From Dimorphilus gyrociliatus (Eukaryota; Annelida; Polychaeta; Dinophilidae), in assembly GCA_904063045.1 (NCBI GenBank), contig CAJFCJ010000004.1, forward strand, positions 609,498 through 673,497: a DNA stretch of 64,000 bases. The letters are read 5' to 3'. Positions 26,073 to 37,972 of this stretch are shown here, one piece after another. The position numbers were made by a program, and so were the translations under genes. The notes below the pieces were generated by a model that was not told where the DNA came from, searched no databases, and worked only from the letters and a program-made list of their open reading frames with translations. Numbering within the stretch: the first letter of the stretch is position 1; each line of letters begins with the position of its first letter.

Positions 26073-26175
26073 AAAGCGTTCGCACGACGTTGACAGATTC
26101 AACGGGGTCATGACGTCATGACGTCATTAACGCCTTTCGAGTAGTTCTTCAAGTTGACAGGCGTCAAAACGCTTT
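26073..26175. promoter_or_regulatory. Enhancer-like module with tandem CRE palindromes
   Basis: TGACGTCA occurs twice back to back at 26111-26118 and 26119-26126 (CREB/ATF site). The block is bounded by an inverted pair AAAGCGTT (26073-26080) and AACGCTTT (26168-26175) and contains GTTGACAG twice (26089-26096, 26153-26160). Just upstream are CGCCACCTA at 26013 and 26040. Confidence 0.45.
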
Positions 26176-28549
26176 TTAGTCTAAAGGCTTGGCATCGGAA
26201 TTTTTCTCAATTTTCAAATATTATTCATTTTCTTTTGAACAAGTCCCATCCCACCTTCTCATGCTTTATCATAGTTTTTCTATTTAAAAAACACAAATAG
26301 AAGAAAGGAATTAGACTCATTAAGAGCATGTCGTATGATGGACAGATGGTAAGAGAGGGACGAATAAAAGAGCGGCTGTAAGTCTATTATAAAGAATAAA
26401 GCCGCTATTCAACAGAGTAGCCTATACAACCGTGTAATATATTAGGAGATTTTACCGAGGATTTATTGTTGTAATAGTCTAAATATTTTTTCGATTAAAT
26501 AGTTTACGACGACTCGGTTTTCTTATGTCCTTTGTACTAAACGACTTGTTCACTATCCGTTAAAAATGAATAATATCTCTATAAAAGAAGAGAAAATTAA
26601 GTCTATGATAGAGAGATAAAGAGAATAGAGAATAAGAAAATAACTAGCCCCAACACGTTTTTTTCAGGTCTTTTTTTACTTTACTAAGGTAGTTTTGATA
26701 ATTACGAGGTACTTAATCCACTCGGGTAGTAGAAAGGTCATGTTTTAAACAACCTCAACTATTTTTCTTGCTTTTACATAAGCTCTCTTTTTTTCTTCGT
26801 CTCCTTTTTTGTTTTTCTTCTTTTAAGAAGGTGGAGGTGGGCGGGAGAGGGCGGACGGTGGAGGTGGCAGCTGTTTATATATTGAACTTTCTATATAACG
26901 ATATATTTGCATTAACAATTACATATACTGTTCGATGTGAGGATAATGAGCGCCGATATTTACAATGCGTGTTCATATTTTACTTCTCAATGTTTAATGA
27001 TAAGAAAATCAATCCTAGTTAGGTTTTTTATGGACTCGAAGAGTTCGTCTTTCTTTTTTCCGCCTCTTCTTCTTCAAAGTCTATTTGTCCAAGTTCAAAA
27101 ACGTCTTTTCCTATCTAAATAAAAGAGAATATATATTTTTAAATATACAGTTTACTATTATATATATTTATATATACTGTATATATGCATATATATATAT
27201 AACTTTTTTTCTTTTATTTTCTCTTCTTTTCTTCCTCTTCTACTCTTTTTTTTTAACTCATTTATATTTATTTTTCAACACCACCTAGGCCTAAATAAAA
27301 CCTTTTGAATAATAATTATAAAAGTAATAGAAAAAGGAAAAATACACCATTCTAAAAAAGGTATGAAATTATTCTTAAGAAAGTAAGTACTTAACATTTA
27401 TTAGCAATGGTAATAAAATGAGTACAACTTTAATAGTATCTTTTTTTGATAGGTTAATAAAGAAAAACACTGGTATTCCTGCTGTATAGGTTATTTTTAA
27501 CTAGTATTTACAAACTGTAATAAAAAGAATTAAATGTATCAATTGAAGTTGAAGAGAAATTTTATATACATATATACCCATAAACATTTGCATTCTTTGT
27601 TTATACACCTATATAAACAGTCCCTGTATATTTTGAGTTTTTTCATGTATAAATATACATCACTTTTAAAGTTCAAGAATAAAAGCTATTAATGATACAT
27701 TTATTCTAGGAAACGCTTACCATACCTACAATCAAAACAGTCCAATTACAAATTTTTCCATTAATCCTATAATGATGTATAGATAAGGGATACTAAAAAG
27801 CGGTAGAAAGCGCGCCGCTTTTTAACTTCTCTTGCTCTCCCCCCCCACCGCCTCGCCTCTCTCTTTTTTCTCTTTCTCTTCCCAAGTCTAATTATTCACT
27901 TGGCATATTACTGATGGTATTTTTACAACCCAATCTTGGTGAACATTCAAATGGTACTGGATGTGTAAGTTGACTCGCAGCGTCTAATTATCTAGAATGA
28001 ATTGGAGTAGCTTTCCAATTAACTTCGGTATATGCACCGAAATAGGCTTAAACTTGAAAATTTCAAAGAAACAATCACCTCCTATTGTCGATGTGGGCTG
28101 AACTGTTACACATATAATCACTCCTATGAGAATAAGGTGGCATACTATTTTTAAACACTAATTGAACTGGCCGGAAGAAGAAGTCTCACATATATAGATT
28201 TCAGAAAACGTATACCTTCTCTAAATAAACAAACAAATAATAGTTTATGTGATTGGGTTCTCTAGTAGATTAGGCCTATAGAAAAGCGTGTAGAACATCT
28301 TATAGTTTTTGTTCTCTACATTTTTTTGTAGCATGTTTAGAAAAAAAATAAAATAGGAATAAGATGAGAAAAGGAATATATAGATAAAAGAGAAAAAGAG
28401 AGGTAATTTAGCGTGTTCCCACAATGTTAAATGGGATATTACATATATACGGTTTGTTATGTAAGAGAAGCAATAAATTTAAGTGTATCGTTTTAAGAAG
28501 AAGTCAATAGATAAAGGATATAAAGAGCAATTAACACGTATATTCCCTG

Positions 28550-28835
28550 CGAAAAAAAGACTCCAAACTCTTTGTTTTCCTACACGTAATCCTCGTTGTT
28601 ATTATAACGAACTAACCAAATCAAACGCAACCGTCGCTCACAGCATGAAATCTTCCATTTTAGATCGGATCTCAAACAAAGTTTTACGGAATTTATTACG
28701 CGTGAAGAACGTTCCTTTGTTAACAACCGATCCTAAAAAAGCGGCGGCTCCTATAATGATAACTTTATCAGTCAATACGCTTTTCTCGCCCCTAGGGGGG
28801 CGATTTTTGACGCATGGGCGGGCTGCCCATTCGTA
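28550..28835. other. GC-richer block with two adjacent hairpins and open frames on both strands
   Basis: Hairpin 1: TCGCCCC (28786-28792) pairs exactly with GGGGCGA (28797-28803). Hairpin 2: ATGGGC (28814-28819) pairs with GCCCAT (28825-28830). The plus strand is open at 28483-28836. On the minus strand a frame without ATG is open for about 70 codons and reads protein-like, for example DKVIIIGAAAFLGSVVNKG and RKTLFEIRSKMEDFML before a stop at about 28643. Neither product is recognised. It may be an exon of an unseen gene, a structured RNA or a regulatory island. Confidence 0.3.
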
Positions 28836-29394
28836 AGAATATATAGAATCAAATAGATGTAGAAATAATGTTTATAAACTACATTTTGGTGTTATTAAGA
28901 GAAGAAAAGAGTGTGGATAGGTTCAAATTTCTATCGTTTTAACTGTTTCAATAGGGTTTCGAGTTCATAAATCCAATTGATATCCTAACGAGAAAAAGCT
29001 GCCCTTTTATACGCAATTTTCAAGGACTACAGAGAGTATAAATATACATATACACACGTATATATATAAGTATGGTATCCATTTCTCTGAACTTTTAAAC
29101 GTCAGCCGCCAAACGGAGGCACATTTTTCTCTTTTCCTTTCCCTTAACTTTTCAATTGCAATTTACATTTCTAAAGTTTAAGTTTGTATTCACAGCCTAA
29201 ATTAATCTACCTGGATTCCTAGGTAGGTTTTAATTCTTCAAATAAGATTAGAACAACACTAAAAATAACTTATTTATACACACTCTTTTATATATAGAAG
29301 AAGGAAATTATAGATTTTATAAATATATAATTATATATGTATATATTTATATAAGTGTACGGTAATATATATTTATATATAGAAGTATATATAG

Positions 29395-29416
29395 TATATA
29401 TATATATATATATATA
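29395..29416. repeat. (TA)n microsatellite
   Basis: About eleven TA units within a 130-bp TA-rich region. Confidence 0.85.
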
Positions 29417-30023
29417 AATTTTAATATACATTGAAATAAAGAGCCAAAGAACCATATTATATCTATTGACAGAGCTAAACTTATGAAAATAATAACTCTT
29501 ATTATCGAATGTATTAAAAGAAATTGGATTTTTTATATTAATATGTCATTTATCTAAGAAGAAAGAAAACTGGTATTTTTTCGAGTTAAGGTATGAAATG
29601 GTGTACGTTATTTATATATATTTAATTGGGTAAACGTGTGAAATTTCTAAATAGACGAACGTGGCATAACGCTTTTTCTCGTTAAATTGACGCCTCGGTA
29701 AATAAAATTTTACCAGATTTGTTGAATATTCCTAATCTTGTTATCATCATTGCATAGTTTACGGATTTATATCCTAAAGTTTAGTTTTATTTACTTTAAC
29801 TAGACATTCTAGCTATAATAAACTAATAAACTAGTCGACAGACTTAGGGCAGCAGGATAATTATCGCCTTGCTCAACTCTTCGATTATGTAACGCGGAAC
29901 GCTTAAAAATATACGAGCATGTTACATAAGAAATTTTCCAACCTGCTCAATTTACAGAAATTCGGAAATTCGAACGACAGCTATTTCCGGTGAAGAAAAT
30001 CTGTAGGTTCTACTTAATAGTCA

Positions 30024-30047
30024 TGTTCCACACGCGTCCGTGGAACA
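30024..30047. repeat. Perfect inverted repeat TGTTCCAC / GTGGAACA
   Basis: Eight-base arms at 30024-30031 and 30040-30047 around an 8-base centre containing ACGCGT. It lies about 200 bp before the CCAAT/E-box block. Confidence 0.6.
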
Positions 30048-30204
30048 ATAAACAAACACAGGGAAAACAAATAAACTGCCCTAGGCCCAAATATATGGGT
30101 TAGGCTTAATCAAAGCGTTAATTAGACGAGTGTAAACTAGACGAAAAACAGTGAAAAATATTCCTTTAATCAGACAGTGCCGCCAATTAACACCGCCCTC
30201 CTAA

Positions 30205-30300
30205 CCTTATTTGCATAAAGCACTATCCAATCAGCGACATCGAGAGTCACGTGACGTTTCGCGAGCTCGCTTTATTCAGTCTGGTGTACATACATGTGGC
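30205..30300 (+). promoter_or_regulatory. Promoter-like block: octamer, CCAAT, GTCACGTGAC; candidate distal promoter of Pcdh-C
   Basis: ATTTGCAT (POU octamer) at 30209-30216, CCAAT at 30227-30231, GTCACGTGAC at 30246-30255 and CGCGAG at 30260-30265, within a local GC-rich island. Pcdh-C has a strong splice acceptor 14 bp before its ATG (TTTTATCTCACCCTAG at 32550-32565), which implies an upstream 5' UTR exon. This island is the best candidate for its start. Confidence 0.4.
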
Positions 30301-32578
30301 GAGCAGATATTTAACCGTCTCCCCCTTTGAAGTTTTGACTGGAATAAAGAATTTTGCAGAGCCCCATTGAAGAGGATAAAGGAGGTGAATATTTCATAAA
30401 TTATTGTTGAAGAATGCTTTTTCAAGTGTTCTATAAAGCCGTATGGCTTTATTGAATTTTCTAGCTGTAAATTTATCAGTAATTGACGTTGATTATTAAT
30501 GAAGATTTTTTATTATGACTCTACCCTCATTGTTGATCTTTTTTGAATAATTCTTATCTTACGCTCCATCAATTTCATAAATATTTCCTAAAGGACTTTT
30601 TAAGCCTTTCAGACGCCTCTATTTAGTTCAATTTAAAAACTTTTTTATTCAATCGCTTCTTAAAGAGTGTACGTATATGGAAAGGGTAAAAGGATTGACA
30701 CTCCGATTTGTATATCGGGTCAATAAACAATTTAAACGACCTTTTATCTGTATATTGCGGTGGAGGGCTTTATTCTACTCTCTTAATTTTTTGTTTTTTA
30801 AATTGATCCCATTCTTAACGCTATATTTTTTTATATCTTTTATTTTTTATCAAAGAAGATCAACTGACAGCTTGACATAGGGTATGTTTGCCTGATGAAT
30901 AATTAATTTATCCGACGGGTACTTGATTCAAGCGTCATACGTGACATTGAGACGATCTTTCTCCAATCTTCTGTTATTTGCATTTTACTTGAAAAAATTT
31001 TCACGGATAGTTAACTAATCAATACCCCTTTATAATAAGTTATTATTAGTTTTAAAAAGAGCTATTTATAGATGGCGCAATTTACAAAGAAAAAAATCTA
31101 TGGCGGGAAATGTTTCATATTTATGTATTGTTTGGACATCTTTCATTCTTTGAGCTCAGATAACAAATATAAAAGTATAAAGGAACATCGCTTTCTCAGG
31201 GATTATACCAAGTACGAAAAGAACCTTTAATTATACTTTAATTGTAATTTGACCCAATATAAATGATCTAATATTTCTAAAGCTTGCTAGAACTCGCACG
31301 AGCGTTTCCTTTTCACGAGAAACATAGAATTATTAATATTAAAAAAGTATGAACTCCCACAACGACTACGAAAATCTCTTATGTTTAATTAATTTCCAAA
31401 TTAAAAACAGTAATATGAAACATAGAGCCTATATAAGATTACAAGCGTTACCAGAGCACGATTTTAGGATAGCTTTTTATTGAACAAAAAGTAAACATAA
31501 ACAAATATTAAGATTGATGTTTTGAAAGTGTCTGCTTTCTTTCTTTTAACACATTTTTTTATGTTTCTCTACGCTAATTACATACTATAAACAGCCGATA
31601 GGTTTTTAGATACGTAAGTTGATCTACCGATTTAGCCTTATCTTTATAGACTTGGAACGTTAAGCTTTAATGCCGGTAAAGTTCTCACTAAGATTACTTT
31701 ACATGAATCGGCAATTGCCCTTCGGATATTCTTGTTAGAAACTAGTTTTTTTTTTATAACAATAAAAGAAATAGGGCTGTATAGTTCAAAGAGAGTAAAA
31801 GATAAATGTCAAAATAAATAGGGTTTATTTACAATTTTCAAACAAATGTTCAAAAATATTTAACCTTGTTTTTATAAAAAGAAAAAAATTCATCCGAAAA
31901 CGGTAATTGGAAAAAATAATAGAAAAAATAACGCTCCGGGGTTAATTAGCACAATTCGTTAAAAGTACATAAGAGTAGTTGGAACTGTAAAGAAAACACT
32001 CGAGACTCCTCCCGACGAACAATTGAACGCTTTCAATCCATTAAACGCTCTTATATTGTTTTCAGAACAATAAAACACGGGTGGTCGTCTTTCGACACTC
32101 GGTAAAGTTCTTATTAGAACTGCTCCTCACTGTAGTTTAGCGTTCCGTCCAACCGTTTCCGATTGACAGCTAAGAATGAAAGATGTCACCCCGCCGGGCG
32201 TTACAAAATTTCCCAGTCGGATGTTCTCTCAGACAAACAAGCTCGTTTCGGTTACGTAATCAACTACGTTTACTCAATATTCCACCCTTCCAAAAAGCGC
32301 TTCAAAGACATTCGAGTATGTACGTACGACACTTCAATGTTTAGTTCGAACTTGAAAATTTCGAGTGCTCGATATACAACTCGAGATTTATAGCGTTGTG
32401 TGAAAAAAATCCTTTAAGAATATGAAATGACTAACTTGTAAAGGAACGCACGCCTTATCTTACTGTTGTTATAATCATTAGGACAACAACAGATAGGCTC
32501 GATAAAAAAGGTGTCAGCGCTTAGAGACTATGCTTTATACAGTGCTTTTTTTTATCTCACCCTAGGGTTATTTGAAGT

Positions 32579-35500
32579 ATGAAGACTCTTATAGCGTTTT
32601 GCTTTTTTACTTTATCTTCCTTATCGATTGGAGAAATTATCTATGAGGTAGATGATGACTTGGGAATAGGGAAAACATTAGGTAATCCGGCAAAGGAATC
32701 TGGATTAGAAAATTTATCAAAATTGACTTTTGTAATTGCCGATTCATTACTGGAAAAATATCTTGAGATCACCGATAACGGCGACCTAAAAACAATATCG
32801 ATATTAGATAGAGATGCAATTCCTGGATGCGAGGGTCATTTAATTTGCAAGAGAACGATGGAAATTTTAGTTGGACCGTCTCAGTATTTCAAAATTTTAG
32901 TAGTTTCAATTAAGATAAAGGATAGGAACGATAACAATCCGGAATTCCCACAAGATTCACACGAATGGCGTCTAGTCGAAAATAGTCCCATCAATACAAG
33001 GCATCTATTGCCATCGGCTGTTGATAAGGACGCTGGAGATTATGGAAGATTAAGGTACGAATTGACTGATAAATCCAACGAATTCAGATTAGAGATAAGC
33101 GGCAACGATTTAGAATTAGTGCTGATCACTTTATTAGATAGAGAAGAGAAAGATGAATATAGAATGACTATTAAAGCTACTGACGGAGGAGGGAAAACAG
33201 CTCTATTAAGAATTTTAGTAATTATTCTAGACTCGAATGATCATAAGCCACAATTTACGAAACAAACCTACATCAAAACCATCTCGGAAGATTTCGATCC
33301 AGATAGTTCAGTTCTTCGAGTAGTAGCCACGGATAAAGATCAAGGAGAAAATGGGCGAATCGGTTACAGATTCTCAAAGCAAACCGATGAAAATATATTA
33401 CAAACTTTTCGATTAGACGAGTCAACCGGAGTTATATGGACAAAAAAGAAATTGGATTATGAATCTATAAGCAACTATAAATTCAGCATTGAAGCGAAAG
33501 ACTATGGAGATAGTTCCATTGCGGCGTATGCTAAAGTTCAAATAGAGGTCACCGATGAAAATGATCATTCTCCAGAAATATTAGTCAACTCGTTAAGTAA
33601 GAAAGATGTGTTGGAAGTGTCGGAAAATTCGACGACAGATACATTCGTCGCTTACATAACCGTTACGGATAAAGATTCCGGGGAAAATGCGAAAATTAAT
33701 TGCGTTCTTAATTCAAATAACTTATTTAAACTAGTTCATTTGCATAGTACTGAAAAGAAAAGCGAATACGAGTTATCGACAAATGCTGTTTCCGGTTTTG
33801 ACAGGGAAGATAAAGATGAAGTTAGCGTTAGAATTATTTGTCAAGATTCAGGCAGACCACCACAGTCGTTGTCTAAAACAATTACAGTGAAACTTCGAGA
33901 TGTGAATGATAATCATCCAAACTTTTATCAAAAATACTATTCAAAACGTATTGAGGAGGATAATAGTATTGGAATTTTTATATTGACTGTTAAAGCGTCG
34001 GATAGAGATGTCGGCGTCAATGCTGAAATTTCCTACTCAATACCGGATATCAGCGCAAAGAGGTATGTGACAATAGACAATAAAACAGGAGACATTTTCG
34101 CGGCTGCGAAATTTGACAGAGAAAGGGAAGAAACTTTCAGCTTCCGGGTCATGGCCAGCGACAAGGGAAAACCGTCCTTATCTAATTACGCTTTGGTCAA
34201 TTTGCACTTAAAAGACGTAAATGATAATCCTCCAGTTTTCACTGAAGAAGAGTATACATTTTCAATTTATGAGAATGCAAAAACTCCTACATTAGTTGGC
34301 AAAGTAAAGGCAGTAGATGCAGACGCCCCACCTTTTGATACAGTCGATTATGTAATAGACGCCGACACCACTGCCAGCTTCCGGATCGATAGAACGGGTC
34401 GAATATACTCTGAACGATCGTTCGACAGAGAGCTACTGACCAGTCACGTGATAAAAGTACGAGCATTTAACGCCGATAAACCGGAAATGCGTGGCATTGC
34501 TCAAGTACGAATTGACGTGCGGGACGCCAACGATAATCACCCGATTATCGATTATCCGAATGATCAAAATAATTCGGTCGATTTGTCAAATTACTCAAAG
34601 ATTGGGAGGGCTGTTACGAGAATTAAAGCAACGGACAAAGACGATGGAAATAATGCTCAATTACAATATGCAATTCTTAATCAGAACGTTCCCGACGCCT
34701 TTTTCATAGAGCCAGAAACAGGTAATCTATTCATTCCTTTTGTAAATTATCAAAATTTTATTAATCAGTCGCATTTTACTGTAAAAATATGTAATTAAGT
34801 CAGTTATTTCAATAATTTAATTAGGCAAATAATTGAACGCAATAGAAACGTCCATTAAGGCAAGATAGAACAAAATGTGGAATAGATAAAAACTGATAAC
34901 GGATAGTATTTATTTAATTATTTCAAAATAGAGAAACAACAAACAAACAAAAGTTGGCTCGAAGCCAGTAAATTGTACACACTTAATGAAGAATTTCTTA
35001 AAAACGTTCTTTACTCTTTTTCTTTCTTTCTCTCTACCTAACCCTCTTTCCCTTCTGTCTCTTAGTCTCACTGTCTGCTGTCTGTCTATCTATTTCCAAT
35101 TCTCTCTCTCTCTCTGTCACTTTCTCACTCTGACCTTCTTTGCTCCTTCTTTGCAATCTTCTTCTTTTTATCTCAACAAAAGTTGATTTGGAACAATAGA
35201 CTGGAAATAAATTTTGCACAATTCGAACTATTGTTAAAAGCTGTTTCTGCTAGGCCTAGACTGTCTTTTGTTCATACTTGACGCTGGCTGTATTTAAAAC
35301 TTAAAGACTATTGCTCATAGAATTTTTGTTGAAGGCTACTTTTAGTATCCCTAAATGGAAGTTGAATAGGCGATTTTAATGCAGTTACATCAGAATTTTT
35401 TTTTCAGGTGTCTTAATTGTTAACAAAGACTTAAAAGGATTAGTCGGTGAAGAGATAGGAATCAAAATTCGGGTGTCCGACAGTGGAATTCCAACCCCTT

Positions 35501-36933
35501 TGTTCACTGATGTGAACATAACCGTACGATTATTTGAAGGTCTTCCATCTGAACAGATTTTACAAGCAGAAAGAAGGAATCTACTTCCGGCTGTTATTGT
35601 AATTGTTTGCATCGCGTCGGTTCTTGTCGTGGCTCTTATCTTTGTAATTATCCTAATAAGACGGAAGAAGATGGGCATGAAAAGAGAGGGAGATTACAAA
35701 TGTACAATTAGGCCTACAGATTGCAATACTCACGTAAGTAACTATTTCAAGTTTTATTCTATAGGATCTTTATAGTAAGTGTTAGCCATAAAAGAGTAGA
35801 GAGAAGGAGGAGGAGGAGGAGGAGGAGGAGGAGGAGGAGGAGGAGGAGGAGGGCATTTGATAAAAAAAACTAGTTAGAGGAATTAACAGTAATAACATAG
35901 AAAGGGGATTTTACTATTTACAAAATTATAGGACAGTATATCGGTAAAGTATATAGCCCTATAGATATCATATATATATTTATCCTGATGAGATTTTTTT
36001 GTGACAACAATAATCAAACGGAGATAAACACATGGTTGTATGTTCTGACAATGTTATTCTCGTTATTACAAGCTGCTCTATCATCCATTTTTTTATCCTA
36101 TTTGTTAGTTTTTTTTTTAAAAAAAAAAGAAAAAAGGTAGCGGCAACTGGCGTTTCTTTGTGCCTTTTATTGTTATCAAAGAAAGGTAACAAGCGCTTCT
36201 GAAAATGAGGTGCTAAAAGAATCGAATAACTTTGGGTAATTGCTATTTAAAATGGTATAGAATCTGAAATATTTTTACGTATCTCTTAAAGAATTGGACA
36301 AGAAAGAGAGGGGTAATAGAAACATAATATAGTCGATAGAATCGAACAAAAACAAATAATGGTAATATTATAACAAAGTGATCGATGTACTTTAGATATA
36401 TGTTTTGTTAAGAGAGTAGACTGGGTGGAGTTTTTGGTTTTATAGACAACAAAAGAAAATAGGAGATCTGGGTAAGATAGAAGAGAAGTGGGAAGGGGGG
36501 CGATCTAATTATAACTTAACGGCTAACAATAGGTAGAACGATCGTCGTTAGCGTTCTATTCAAATCTAATATCGATTCTCTTCAAATCTATCGCATACAG
36601 TCGCCAACGGAAGATATCGTTGAATACAAGTATCCGCCGTCTTTCTCCAATTCTCCTAAAAGGACAACCTTCGACCTGAATCCAACTGTCCTGCATCAGA
36701 ACAATAACAACGACAACCTATCGAATCCAGACAGCGGCAGGGGTTCAAGCGAAGTAGAAGAAACTGAAAGAGATAGGTGGCGAAGAGAGAGAAGAAGAAC
36801 GCCACCTACCGGCTACGAACCAAAAATTAGAGGATCGTGGCCCGATGACGATGTCTCAACAACTTCTGGTAGCTATACAATTAATGGCGGAACATTAGAC
36901 AGATACTCAACAGGACCATCGACATTTGTCTAA
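32579..36933 (+). CDS. Protocadherin C, seven cadherin repeats, 933 aa
   Basis: Exons 32579-34721, 35408-35733 and 36601-36933. Joins: ACA G|GTAATC to TTTCAG|GT GTC (phase 1), and AAT ACT CAC|GTAAGT to ATACAG|TCG CCA (phase 0). Signal peptide MKTLIAFCFFTLSSLSIG. Repeat linkers: KDRNDNNP, LDSNDHKP, TDENDHSP, RDVNDNHP, KDVNDNPP and RDANDNHP, then the seventh repeat and a span at about 773-798. Calcium motifs (LDRE, DxD, DxNDNxP) are well kept. The 110-residue last exon holds KRTTFDL, NPDSGRGSSE, an arginine-rich stretch and DDVSTTSGSYTI. The DSGRGS and TSGxYTI motifs recur in the tail of Pcdh-A and resemble conserved tail motifs of delta-protocadherins. Intron 2 contains (AGG)n. An upstream 5' UTR exon is likely (acceptor at 32564-32565). 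Confidence 0.92.
35805..35852. repeat. (AGG)n microsatellite in Pcdh-C intron 2
   Basis: About 16 AGG units. Confidence 0.95.
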
Positions 36934-37972
36934 TTAACTAACTATTTAATATCAAAAACACTTCTTTCATTATCGGAAACGTCCTTTTCTTGTTATCATT
37001 ATTATTAATAATGCTATTATCATTATTTTGAGATTATTTTACGACTTTTTGCAGCATTTTAGGACTGTAGATTGTTAAATTTCTTGTATATAATGAATTA
37101 TGAAAAATGCAACTTTTTAACAATGTAAATAGATAAAGTTTTTTATATGTCAAAATCTGTATATGTTCTTTTTTTTTGTTGATCTCGAAAATTTGATGGA
37201 ACTAGTTAAGAATGAGTGCTTAAATAAAACTTTTTATATTGAATAGTATATACAATAGATGGCGCTGTTTTAAAAAATATAAATATAAAAGTATTTATCC
37301 TACCCTACCGTTTAATATTTACATGACATTTAATGTCATATTAATTGTTTATTGAATATATAATTTGAGAAGTCTATTTATATACTTTAATATTTTAAAT
37401 TTATTGAATTTTATAACAAAAATGGCAAAAACTTCAGAAAGTCGGCTAAATCTTTTTGTTTTTAAAAAGAAAACAGCAATAAGGAAGAAGAAACGGTAAA
37501 ACTGAACATTTTCTTCTGATCATATTATATAGGAACATTTTGTTAAGCCACAAGCAAACAAACTAGAAAGAAAGATGAGCTCTAAAATATTTGCTTTTTG
37601 TTTTAGGCAAAAAAATATAACTTGGTGAATTGTTTGTTCCTGGTTCAAAGGGCTATCCCAACGGAAGTCCTTTCCTTGTTTTTGCTGAATTTGCGCTAAA
37701 AAAGAATATTCTATTCCTTGCCACGGTGAATCATTCAGTCACAATACAAAGGACTATTCCAACAGAAATCGTCACTTTTTTAAATTTACCTTATATAGTT
37801 ATTTCTTTCTACCTCTCTTCAATAGTGAAAGGATTACAGCAGGTGGCGTTGAATTGAATGAATCACTACCGTAAAATTTTTCTGTCATATTCTAGAATTC
37901 CCTATAGCGAGTTCATATTCAGTTCAACTGCCTAATCGTTCGCAAAGTTTGAAAAAAGTTCATCAAATAAAT
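36934..37972. other. Intergenic region between Pcdh-C and the VWA-EGF-profilin gene
   Basis: 3' UTR of Pcdh-C with AATAAA at 37224-37229, a TAGATGGCG CTCF-like half core at 37256-37264, and a degenerate direct repeat of about 101-bp period (37646-37669 and 37747-37770). No gene seen. Confidence 0.6.
37224..37229 (+). terminator. Polyadenylation signal of Pcdh-C
   Basis: AATAAA about 290 bp after the TAA stop, followed by a T-rich run. Confidence 0.5.

Larger units (their letters stand above)
22354..32578. other. 10.2-kb intergenic region between Pcdh-B and Pcdh-C
   Basis: No intact gene recognised. It contains a cadherin-repeat relic (22838-22920), CTCF-like cores and a tandem CRE (25.9-26.2 kb), a hairpin-bearing GC-richer block (28550-28835), an inverted repeat (30024-30047), a promoter-like block (30205-30300) and microsatellites. 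The rest is AT-rich and featureless to me. Confidence 0.6.
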
